Source: Flavobacteriales bacterium
Lineage (GTDB): Bacteria; Bacteroidota; Bacteroidia; NS11-12g; UBA955
Assembly (NCBI GenBank): GCA_947472115.1
Contig: CANIZU010000075.1
Coordinates: 1-8,390, forward strand
Reading direction: 5' to 3'
Length of the DNA: 8,390 bases
Positions 1-5,979 of the stretch are shown one piece after another. The notes under the pieces were generated by a model that worked only from the letters and a program-made list of their open reading frames with translations, ran no database searches and was not told the DNA's origin. Both the position numbers and the translations under genes were made by a program. Positions within the stretch are counted from its first letter, which is position 1; each line of letters begins with the position of its first letter.

Positions 1-3
1 CCA

Positions 4-714
4 TCACATCTGATTCAAAGTTCCCTCCTCCGCAAAGCTAAAATGTCTTGAACCCGCAATGATAATATGGTCAATTACAGTGATATCCAACAACCGCCCA
101 GCCTGCACAAATTGCTTGGTTAAATTGCGATCTGCATCACTTGGAGAATCATTGCCCGAGGGGTGATTATGACTAAAAACCAAACCCGTGGCCCGCAGCT
201 CCAATGCCCGTTTAAATACCAAACGCACATCCACCACCGTTCCAGCCATTCCACCAACACTCACACATTCCATACGCAAAATCCTATTCGCACGATTCAA
301 ATACCCCACGTAAAAACTCTCAACCACCGAATCAATAAACAGCGGACGAAACAATGCAATGGCTTCCGTTGGATTTCGGATCTGTCGCGGCCTAGGCTCA
401 TCAATCACCCTGCGCCTGCCCAACTCAAACGCCGCAGCCAATGTCACCACCCCCGCCGATCCCAAACCATCCACCTGTAAAAGTTCTTCCATACTCATCT
501 GACCCAAACTCCGCAAATCACCATTGCAATAATTCCACAATCGCTCCCCCAAATGCCTAGATCTCACCGTCCTTCTTCCATTGCCCAAAACCAAAACCAG
601 CAATTCGCTGTTATCCATTGCAGTTTTTCCATTGGTTAAAAATTTGTTTTGCAAAATTCGCAAATCCACCCCTTTTTCTGTGCTTTTTCTCATTGTTGAT
701 AAAATTTTAATCAT
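4..714 (-). CDS. radC: RadC family JAB/MPN-domain protein (DNA repair protein RadC homologue)
   Basis: A 236-aa protein of the RadC family, near the usual family length. The N-terminal part (about residues 30-105) has the helix-hairpin-helix-like region: SELLVLVLG at 36-44, then VDGLGSAGVVTLAAAFELGRRR at 81-102 (G83/G85). The C-terminal part (about 112-234) is the JAB/MPN metalloprotease-like domain with the full JAMM set: E132 in VESFYVGYLN, then H182-x-H184-P-S-G with D195. The fold predicts a zinc site, but the family's cellular role is unsettled despite the DNA repair name; radC-like genes often sit on mobile elements, but here it is beside recA in a chromosomal setting. ATG at 714 is used; ATG at 693 (residue 8) is also possible and leaves the domain intact. 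The stop TGA (6-4) overlaps an ATG at 4-2, so another minus-strand gene may follow beyond the window edge. Confidence 0.93.
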   Translation of the reverse strand: MIKILSTMRKSTEKGVDLRILQNKFLTNGKTAMDNSELLVLVLGNGRRTVRSRHLGERLWNYCNGDLRSLGQMSMEELLQVDGLGSAGVVTLAAAFELGRRRVIDEPRPRQIRNPTEAIALFRPLFIDSVVESFYVGYLNRANRILRMECVSVGGMAGTVVDVRLVFKRALELRATGLVFSHNHPSGNDSPSDADRNLTKQFVQAGRLLDITVIDHIIIAGSRHFSFAEEGTLNQM

Positions 715-717
715 ATA

Positions 718-751
718 TTTGACAATTATATAAACAATATTGTTAGTTTTG
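718..751 (+). promoter_or_regulatory. Bacteroidota-type promoter of recA
   Basis: TTTG at 718-721 and TAGTTTTG at 744-751 match the -33 (TTTG/TTG) and -7 (TAnnTTTG) elements used by the primary sigma factor of Bacteroidota, with a 22-base spacer, within the usual range. Transcription would begin near 757-760, giving a leader of about 35 nt before the recA ATG at 795. The leader is A-rich just upstream of the start, as is normal in this phylum, where Shine-Dalgarno sequences are weak. Confidence 0.7.
733..744. promoter_or_regulatory. 12-bp perfect palindrome in the radC-recA divergent region, possible operator
   Basis: AACAATATTGTT is its own reverse complement. It lies in the spacer between the -33 and -7 boxes of the recA promoter and shares its last base with the -7 box, so a dimeric protein bound here would block recA transcription. 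It is also 19-30 bp upstream of the radC start. It does not match the LexA boxes of E. coli or Firmicutes. AT-rich DNA makes chance palindromes fairly likely, so a regulatory role is inference only. Confidence 0.3.
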
Positions 752-794
752 AAATCAGAAAGAACTTTTAAACGGATAATTAAAACATATAGTT

Positions 795-1817
795 ATGAGT
801 GAACAGCAAGAAAAAATGAAGGCCCTCAAACAAACCATCGAGCGTTTGGAGAAAACCTATGGTAAGGGCGTGGTGATGAAGATGGACGATACGCGCAGCG
901 TAGTAGTAGATGTAATTTCTACAGGTTCCTTTGGTTTGGATTTGGCGTTGGGCGTAGGTGGTTTCCCAAGGGGTAGAATTGTTGAAATTTATGGCCCGGA
1001 GAGCAGTGGTAAAACAACCATCGCTCTGCACACAATCGCTGAAGCACAGAAAAAAGGCGGTATATGTGCTTTTATTGATGCGGAACACGCATTCGATAAA
1101 CTCTATGCCGAAAATTTGGGTATCGATACCTCGAATCTATTGATCTCTCAACCGGATGATGGGGAGCAGGCTTTGGAAATCGCCGACAATCTAATCCGCT
1201 CGGGTGCAATCGATGTCTTGGTGATAGATTCTGTCGCTGCCTTGGTACCACGTGCCGAAATAGAAGGCGACATGGGTGATAGTAAAATGGGATTACATGC
1301 CCGATTGATGAGCCAAGCGTTAAGAAAGTTAACAGGTACAATCAGCAAAACGGGTTGTATTTGTATTTTCATCAACCAGCTTCGTGAAAAGATCGGTGTG
1401 ATGTTCGGAAATCCTGAAACAACAACCGGTGGTAATGCATTGAAATTTTATGCTTCTATCCGCTTGGATATTCGCAGAAATGCACAAATCAAAGATGGCG
1501 ACGATGTAATGGGTAACCGCACAAAAGTAAAAGTGGCCAAGAATAAGGTCGCTCCGCCATTCAAAGTCGTTGAATTCGATATCATGTATGGTAAAGGAAT
1601 CAGCAGAGCCGGTGAAGTATTAGACATCGCAGTAGATGCAAACATCATTCAAAAAAGCGGTAGCTGGTATAGTTACGATACCACTAAACTGGGTCAAGGA
1701 AGAGATGCCGTAAAGGAACTCATCCAAGACAATCCGGAGATGATGGCGGAAATCGAAGCAAAAATCCGCGCTAAAATGGCCGGTGGTGAAGAGATATTAG
1801 CGGTTCAACCCGACTAA
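795..1817 (+). CDS. recA: Recombinase RecA
   Basis: A 340-aa RecA, full length. It forms ATP-dependent filaments on single-stranded DNA, drives homologous pairing in recombinational repair and, where LexA is present, acts as co-protease. Visible features: N-terminal helix region (1-35); Walker A GPESSGKTT at 67-75; catalytic-type Glu97 in IDAEHAFD; Walker B VLVID at 141-145; L1 region around 153-168; NQLREKIGVMFGNPETTTGG at 194-213 holding Q195 and the L2 DNA-binding loop; KVKVAKNKVAPPF before the C-terminal domain. The C terminus (from about 315) is acidic to mixed and shorter than in E. coli RecA (353 aa). ATG at 795 gives the canonical N terminus (MSEQQEKMKAL). It is transcribed alone: own promoter at 718-751 and strong terminator at 1846-1879. 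Confidence 0.99.
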   Translation: MSEQQEKMKALKQTIERLEKTYGKGVVMKMDDTRSVVVDVISTGSFGLDLALGVGGFPRGRIVEIYGPESSGKTTIALHTIAEAQKKGGICAFIDAEHAFDKLYAENLGIDTSNLLISQPDDGEQALEIADNLIRSGAIDVLVIDSVAALVPRAEIEGDMGDSKMGLHARLMSQALRKLTGTISKTGCICIFINQLREKIGVMFGNPETTTGGNALKFYASIRLDIRRNAQIKDGDDVMGNRTKVKVAKNKVAPPFKVVEFDIMYGKGISRAGEVLDIAVDANIIQKSGSWYSYDTTKLGQGRDAVKELIQDNPEMMAEIEAKIRAKMAGGEEILAVQPD

Positions 1818-1845
1818 TAAATTGAATTTTCCTATTAATTGATTT

Positions 1846-1879
1846 GGCCGGCCGGGGAAACCCCGGCCGGCCTCTTTTT
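1846..1879 (+). terminator. Strong intrinsic (rho-independent) terminator of recA
   Basis: A perfect 12-bp stem made only of G and C (1846-1857 pairing with 1861-1872) closes an AAA loop (1858-1860) and is followed by TCTTTTT (1873-1879). It starts 28 bp after the recA stop codon. There is no U-tract on the minus-strand side, so it acts in the plus direction only. The left arm contains GGCCGGCC, itself a palindrome. Confidence 0.95.
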
Positions 1880-2021
1880 AACCCTCAAACCATAAATTTC
1901 TCAAAACCCGAATGGCAAACCACCACCGAAATCACAAATGAAAACGCAAATGGCGAACATACATGCAAATCCCAGAGGAAAATCCAAGCAAACACATATC
2001 CAAACTCCCACTCATTTATCA

Positions 2022-2029
2022 TATTTTTG
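2022..2029 (+). promoter_or_regulatory. Possible -7 box for the TonB-domain gene
   Basis: TATTTTTG fits the TAnnTTTG -7 consensus and its end lies 43 bp before the ATG at 2072, about the same distance as in the recA promoter. I could not find a TTG at the expected -33 position (about 1995-2003), so the call is weak. The remainder of the 1880-2071 interval shows nothing else that I can support: no tRNA-like structure, no repeat array and no credible small gene. Confidence 0.35.
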
Positions 2030-2071
2030 AATTACTCATTTCGCTTTTGCACCTCAATCCCATCAATCAAT

Positions 2072-3010
2072 ATGAAACAAAGCATGAACCACCAAAACAC
2101 ACCGCCGGCTTTGTTTAAATATCCCCTCTTAAGGAATCTTGATATCAACGGCTTTGTGCGAAGCATCGGTCAGAATTCTGCTCACCTAATCTGCATTGGC
2201 CTTTTGACAATCATTGCATCGATCGGTTTTGCAAAATCAGCAGGGAATTCAAAATCTGCAGTTAACATCGGTCCATCCGTAATTCCATCGATAAATCATA
2301 CGCAACTCGCAAAACCGCCAGTTCTATCCAAACAACATGTCAATTGGTGGCGGCACCATGGTTCCCCTGAACCAATCATGGGTTGGAAAGCCCTGGATAG
2401 CCTTGTGAAATCAAATATCCCTGAACTAAATCAATTGGTAGATAAACAAGGGAAATTGGTTTTTCTACTCAACCTCAAAATAGGTAAAAAAGGCAAAGTG
2501 GATTATGTTGAAATATTCGACAGTAACCTACCCGATACAACAATACACAGCAAATTAGCCTCTGCCTTAATCAAAATCCCCTTCACCCCATACCGTTCAA
2601 ACAAAGGAAAAGCCATCAAGGAGAATTGCCTCGTACTAATGGAATTGTCTTCACTACTGCCAAGTCCTGAAAGTATGCAAAACGATACCCTCATACCCAA
2701 CAAAGAAATTAAAAGTGCCAGGTTCTTGGGGGGTGAAGATCTCTTCTTGCGATACGTATCCGACGAATTTGTTTATCCAGGTCGATGCCTCGACGCAAAT
2801 ATTAATGGATATGTATTGATACGTTTTATGGTCGACAGAAACGGATTTGTTAGTAGATGTCAAATCATGGAAGGCAGCAGCGCTTGCCCCGAATTTGGAA
2901 AAGAGGCCATCCGCATTTTCTATTTATGCCCCAAATGGATTCCAGCCACCCACGAAGGACAAAATATCAATGCGTACTTTCAAGTACCTATTAATATGAG
3001 GGTGAACTAA
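2072..3010 (+). CDS. Membrane-anchored protein with two TonB C-terminal-like domains (energy transducer TonB family)
   Basis: A 312-aa protein. One membrane segment (about 39-54, LICIGLLTIIASIGF) follows a 38-residue N-terminal segment, then a periplasmic linker (55-104). The last domain (about 215-309) is a clear TonB_C fold: FLGGEDLFLRYVSDEFVYPG, GYVLIRFMVDRNGFV, KEAIRIFYLCPKWIPA and a final FQVPINMRV, the pattern of Bacteroidota TonB proteins. An earlier stretch (105-192: LVFLLNLKIGKKGKVDYVEI, then PFTPYRSNKGKAIKE) looks like a second, diverged copy. TonB proteins carry energy from an ExbB/ExbD motor to outer-membrane receptors, but no exbB, exbD or receptor is nearby and the long Pro-rich linker of classical TonB is missing, so the partner is unknown. 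The ATG at 2072 was chosen because the longer in-frame reading begins at a TTG overlapping the recA terminator hairpin. ATG at 2084 is an alternative. Confidence 0.8.
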   Translation: MKQSMNHQNTPPALFKYPLLRNLDINGFVRSIGQNSAHLICIGLLTIIASIGFAKSAGNSKSAVNIGPSVIPSINHTQLAKPPVLSKQHVNWWRHHGSPEPIMGWKALDSLVKSNIPELNQLVDKQGKLVFLLNLKIGKKGKVDYVEIFDSNLPDTTIHSKLASALIKIPFTPYRSNKGKAIKENCLVLMELSSLLPSPESMQNDTLIPNKEIKSARFLGGEDLFLRYVSDEFVYPGRCLDANINGYVLIRFMVDRNGFVSRCQIMEGSSACPEFGKEAIRIFYLCPKWIPATHEGQNINAYFQVPINMRVN

Positions 3011-3387
3011 TTCTTTCCGTAGAATTTATCCTTATAAACCAAAGGATATACGATATACAACATCATCATCCGGCTATAACGAAATATCACAGGGACCAAA
3101 ATTACGATGATCGTTGGAATTCCAACAATGGCATAATCGAACATCCCAGTAGCATAGAAAATGATACTGCACGTTATTATCAATCCCACAATTAGCGCAT
3201 AACTGAAATACATCGCGCCATAGAAAAATCCTGTTTCTGGCTCGAAAGAAAAATTGCACAAGGGACAGGCATAACGCGTATCAGCAAATTTGAACGAAAT
3301 CAAACCACTGTTGAATACCCTTCCATTGCCACATTTTGGACATTTACATGCCAAAAAAGAAACCAATCCAGGTCGTTTAGCGGGCAT
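3007..3387 (-). CDS. DUF983 family zinc-ribbon membrane protein
   Basis: A 126-aa protein of the DUF983 family. Two cysteine pairs near the N terminus (C16/C19 in CPKCGNGRVF and C41/C44 in CPLCNFSF, with C14 beside the first) look like a zinc ribbon; after them come the family's FEPETGFFYGAMYFSY signature (48-63) and two membrane segments (about 60-80 and 85-105). The start at 3387 is preferred over an ATG at 3435, because MPAKRPGL fits the family N terminus and the 11-bp overlap with the upstream gene fits operon spacing; the longer form would lie well inside that gene. It is the last gene of the oxidase cluster. The function is unknown, but DUF983 genes also occur in alphaproteobacterial cox operons, which suggests a role in oxidase biogenesis (inference). 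Confidence 0.85.
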   Translation of the reverse strand: MPAKRPGLVSFLACKCPKCGNGRVFNSGLISFKFADTRYACPLCNFSFEPETGFFYGAMYFSYALIVGLIITCSIIFYATGMFDYAIVGIPTIIVILVPVIFRYSRMMMLYIVYPLVYKDKFYGKN

Positions 3388-3616
3388 TTTTTTGCTTTCT
3401 CTTATACTGATAAAAGAAAACACCTGCCGTTCCAATTAATAAATAGGGCGTTGCCAATAGCATTAAAATTCCCTTGTTGATTCCATTGCCTACAATAGGC
3501 TTGTTCTTAGAATGCTCTCTGTTCATCGTCAAGGCTGCCTTACACATCGGACATTGTGCGTAAACCGTAACTGCAGAGAATAATATTAGAGCGAATGTCG
3601 CTAACCAACGTTTCAT
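3377..3616 (-). CDS. Small exported CxxC membrane protein of the oxidase operon, function unknown
   Basis: A 79-aa protein. Residues 1-20 form a signal peptide (MKRWLATFALILFSAVTVYA), with likely cleavage before QCPMC, leaving C22-x-x-C25 at the very start of the mature chain. A hydrophobic helix follows (about 48-70, GINKGILMLLATPYLLIG), ending in a basic KRKQKNAR tail inside the cell. The CxxC pair would therefore sit at the outer face of the inner membrane. Similar small proteins with this layout are familiar to me from Bacteroidota genomes but I know no named family. The place after sco and DUF420 suggests a copper- or thiol-handling assembly factor (inference). ATG at 3616 lies 1 bp after the DUF420 stop codon; an in-frame ATG at 3655 would spoil the signal peptide and overlap DUF420. 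Confidence 0.8.
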   Translation of the reverse strand: MKRWLATFALILFSAVTVYAQCPMCKAALTMNREHSKNKPIVGNGINKGILMLLATPYLLIGTAGVFFYQYKRKQKNAR

Positions 3617-3617
3617 A

Positions 3618-4184
3618 TCAAAAGGGGTAATATTTAAACGAATAATACGGCGCAATCATAAAGTAAACAATCACGCCCGTCACAGAAACATATAACCAAA
3701 TGGGGAAGGTTACTTTCGCCCACTTCTTGTGCTTTACGAAATTTCCCGATGTGCTGTAGTACATCGTATATAGAACCATCGGCAACACGGCAGCTGCCAA
3801 AATGATATGACTGGTCAATATGATATAATAAGCGTATTTCACAGTACCCTCACCACCAAAAACGGTATGCTCCGTGCAAGTGTGGTACGTTACATAGCTC
3901 AGCAAGAAAACCGTAGACAAAATAAAGGCCGTTAACATATAAGCCTGGTGGACACCTTTTTTACCAGATTTAATCGCAATCAGTCCCAAAACTAAGGCAA
4001 TCGACACCAATGTGTTTAGTGTGGCATTCACAAAGGGCAACACTTTGGCAAATTCAGCCGTTGGGCGCATCTCTGCCGGCAAATACTGCAACAAAGTAAC
4101 CAATCCCATCACAGCAATTGTGATGATCACCACCAAGCGGAAAAATCCCTTGTCACTTATCCAAGTCGTTTTTTCTGTATTCAT
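3618..4184 (-). CDS. DUF420 membrane protein (CtaM/YozB-like oxidase assembly factor)
   Basis: A 188-aa protein with five membrane segments (about 14-33, 47-71, 83-101, 119-143, 158-179). It shows the DUF420 family pattern: LPFVNATLNTLVSI at 49-62, H79, SYVTYH at 96-101, FGGEG at 109-113, SHIILAAAVLPMVLYT at 125-140, HKKWAKVTFPIWLYVSVTG at 152-170. The histidines H79, H101, H126 and H152 fall at membrane edges and are the kind of residues that could bind metal. Relatives YozB (Bacillus) and CtaM (Staphylococcus) are needed for heme-copper oxidase function, so a role in copper or oxidase assembly is likely here. The ATG at 4184 lies inside the end of the sco gene (32-bp overlap); the next Met falls inside the first helix, so this start is preferred. 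Confidence 0.9.
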   Translation of the reverse strand: MNTEKTTWISDKGFFRLVVIITIAVMGLVTLLQYLPAEMRPTAEFAKVLPFVNATLNTLVSIALVLGLIAIKSGKKGVHQAYMLTAFILSTVFLLSYVTYHTCTEHTVFGGEGTVKYAYYIILTSHIILAAAVLPMVLYTMYYSTSGNFVKHKKWAKVTFPIWLYVSVTGVIVYFMIAPYYSFKYYPF

Positions 4185-4833
4185 ATAGCAAATTATTTAT
4201 ATCGTCTTGTATTCTTTTTACTCTCTGCAACTTCTGCGTATAGTTCTTTCCCGATGTTTCCAAAATCGAACGAATGTGCCTCGCCTTGTCGATGATCACA
4301 ACCTTATCGTCGTGAATAAAATCCTGACCTCTCTGTTCCGAAGCCAACAATAAATCATTCATCACCCAATCATAAATCTCACGCTTACTTCCAGTGGCAA
4401 ATGTTCTTTTGTATAAGTCTGCACGATACGCATCGGCATATTTGGCCAGAACTGGAACCGAATCATGTTCGGGATCTATGGTAACCGTTAAAAAACGCAC
4501 ATTTGGAAATGGCCTAAATTCTTCCGCCATCACTTGAACCTGTTTATTCATTGCTGGACAAACTTCGGCGCAAGAAGCAAAAAAGATATTGGCTACGATA
4601 ATACAAGAATCAAAATCATCCAAACTGATAGGCTGACCGTGTTGATTGATTAATTGAATATCGCTTACCGTGTGATACTCTTTGGTGCCATTTGCAGCAA
4701 CAACAGTCTCACCCAAATAAGGCAATTCTTGATGCACCCATTTTGCGCGGGCCAACATCAAGATACCAATGATGGGTAAAATGACAATGGCCGCGATTGC
4801 GGCCATTTTAAATTTGTTGCCAATATTGCTCAT
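4153..4833 (-). CDS. SCO1/SenC family copper chaperone
   Basis: A 226-aa, membrane-anchored thioredoxin-fold protein. One N-terminal helix (about 10-28) anchors it with the domain in the periplasm. Copper-binding residues are all present: C88-x3-C92 in FFASCAEVCPAMN and H174 in DFIHDDKVVIID; FLTVTIDPEHDSV (114-126) is the usual SCO strand and turn. SCO proteins load the CuA centre of oxidase subunit II or keep its cysteines reduced. The gene starts 3 bp after the subunit IV stop and overlaps the start of DUF420 by 32 bp. The C-terminal tail (from about 196) is basic and helical and runs past the usual SCO domain end. Confidence 0.95.
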   Translation of the reverse strand: MSNIGNKFKMAAIAAIVILPIIGILMLARAKWVHQELPYLGETVVAANGTKEYHTVSDIQLINQHGQPISLDDFDSCIIVANIFFASCAEVCPAMNKQVQVMAEEFRPFPNVRFLTVTIDPEHDSVPVLAKYADAYRADLYKRTFATGSKREIYDWVMNDLLLASEQRGQDFIHDDKVVIIDKARHIRSILETSGKNYTQKLQRVKRIQDDINNLLYEYRKNDLDK

Positions 4834-4836
4834 GGA

Positions 4837-5181
4837 TTACATCGACTTCATCACTTCCAATGCAGAACCCTCGTACAGAAGTCCGATGATCAATCCGCAA
4901 ATGAAAATGGTGGGTACCAAAATAATTAAGGCTAAACTTATTTTCTCGTGCTTCAAGTGCATGAATGCACCCACAATGAAATAAGCTTTAACCAATCCAA
5001 AAAAGATAAATATAAAATTTCTGAAGCCACTTGCTGGCATCACGAAATATATCATAAAATCAAAAAGTGTAATCCCCAACAACAACCAAAATGTCTTCCA
5101 AAGTTCCTTAGTACCATGACTCTCGGTATGAGGAATGTAATTGATTGCGTCGTACTCTCCAGGTTTATTATAGAATTCCAT
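4837..5181 (-). CDS. Cytochrome c oxidase subunit IV (prokaryotic, caa3 type)
   Basis: A 114-aa small subunit with three membrane segments (about 28-48, 54-74, 84-103). The family signature is KAYFIVGAFMHLKHE at 65-79, with a lysine and histidine pair in the second helix. A 25-residue soluble N terminus (Tyr- and His-rich) precedes the helices. This subunit packs against the oxidase core and has no cofactor. It begins 18 bp after the subunit III stop, at an ATG at 5181, with sco following 3 bp after its end. Confidence 0.92.
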   Translation of the reverse strand: MEFYNKPGEYDAINYIPHTESHGTKELWKTFWLLLGITLFDFMIYFVMPASGFRNFIFIFFGLVKAYFIVGAFMHLKHEKISLALIILVPTIFICGLIIGLLYEGSALEVMKSM

Positions 5182-5199
5182 ACTGATACTGTTTTAAAG

Positions 5200-5970
5200 T
5201 TAGATAAGATAGAAGAAGGTAAATACAAATACCCAAACAAGATCCACGAAGTGCCAATACAAACCGGCCTTCTCAATCATTTCGTAATGACCACGACGCT
5301 CAAATACGCCGCGAACCGTCATGATATAAACTACCACATTGATAACCACTCCACTGAATACGTGAAATCCGTGGAACCCCGTTACAATAAAGAACAACGC
5401 CGCAAATGGAACAGGTCCAAAGGTTCTGTCGCCCACTTCCCATTCGAAATGACTTCCAAAACTGACACTATGTAGGTGATCGTATCCCTGTTTCGTGATT
5501 CCAAAAGTATTGCCATCCAAACGAGCACCTTCATGAATGAAAGTATACCACTCCCAAGCCTGACAGCTTAAGAATGCCAATCCACCCAAAATGGTATAAA
5601 TCATAAATTTTGCAACTTCCTTCTTACTGTTACGGTGACCCGCTTCAACCGCCAATACCATCGTTACTGAACTCAAAATCAAAATGAAGGTCATTACACT
5701 CACGAACAACAATGGCAAGTGAAAGCCATGCATTCCTGGGAAGTGATTAAAGATCGACGCTGGATCAGGCCATTTGGTGGTAATAGGGGTGATTACATTC
5801 GAAAAACGCTGTGTACCGTATTGTACCAATAATGATGAAAATGTGAACGCATCCGATAAAAGGAAGATCCACATCATCAATTTGCCATAACTCACATTGA
5901 AAGGAGAACGACCTCCTGCCCAAGTGGGTTGGTTTTCAAAAGATGCTTCTGTTGTTGTATGATTTGCCAT
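5200..5970 (-). CDS. ctaE: Cytochrome c oxidase subunit III
   Basis: A 256-aa integral subunit of the aa3/caa3-type oxidase. Seen: FNVSYGKLMMWIFLLSDAFTF (24-44) of the first helix, the helix with E140 in CQAWEWYTFIHEG (136-148), VTGFHGFHVFSG at 196-207 and the last helix EKAGLYWHFVDLVWVFVFTF (233-252). The acidic residue in the WEWYTF helix corresponds to the conserved subunit III Glu near the oxygen and proton path. A loop of roughly 35 residues (149-184) between helices is longer than in proteobacterial homologues, as in other Bacteroidota. It starts 9 bp after the stop of the second, shorter subunit III-like gene. The symbol follows Bacillus usage. Confidence 0.95.
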   Translation of the reverse strand: MANHTTTEASFENQPTWAGGRSPFNVSYGKLMMWIFLLSDAFTFSSLLVQYGTQRFSNVITPITTKWPDPASIFNHFPGMHGFHLPLLFVSVMTFILILSSVTMVLAVEAGHRNSKKEVAKFMIYTILGGLAFLSCQAWEWYTFIHEGARLDGNTFGITKQGYDHLHSVSFGSHFEWEVGDRTFGPVPFAALFFIVTGFHGFHVFSGVVINVVVYIMTVRGVFERRGHYEMIEKAGLYWHFVDLVWVFVFTFFYLI

Positions 5971-5979
5971 TGGGAAAAA

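Noticed and set aside
163..480. 105-aa plus-strand open frame opposite radC
   Set aside because: Antisense of the conserved RadC domain, including its JAMM motif; composition (His, Thr, Arg and Gln rich) is not protein-like.
723..730. Minus-strand TATAATTG as a radC -7 box
   Set aside because: One mismatch to TAnnTTTG, no TTG at the -33 distance, and it would leave almost no leader before the ATG at 714; too weak to list as a feature.
1844..2071. 76-residue N-terminal extension of the TonB-domain gene from a TTG at 1844
   Set aside because: It begins within two bases of the recA terminator hairpin and reads through it, the residues look non-coding (Asn, Thr, Ser and Pro rich, no domain), and a normal ATG with a following membrane helix is available at 2072.
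3009..3026. 6-bp inverted repeat (AATTCT, AGAATT) around the convergent stop codons, as a bidirectional terminator
   Set aside because: The stem is short, A/T-rich and has no U-tract on either side.
3388..3435. ATG at 3435 as the start of the DUF983 gene (16 extra residues)
   Set aside because: The extra residues (MERQVFSFISIRESKK) are the shadow of the membrane helix end and basic tail of the gene before, and the family N terminus fits the ATG at 3387.
4948..5475. 175-aa plus-strand open frame opposite subunits IV and III
   Set aside because: It is the antisense shadow of two clearly conserved genes, with an unlikely composition and no start context or recognisable domain.
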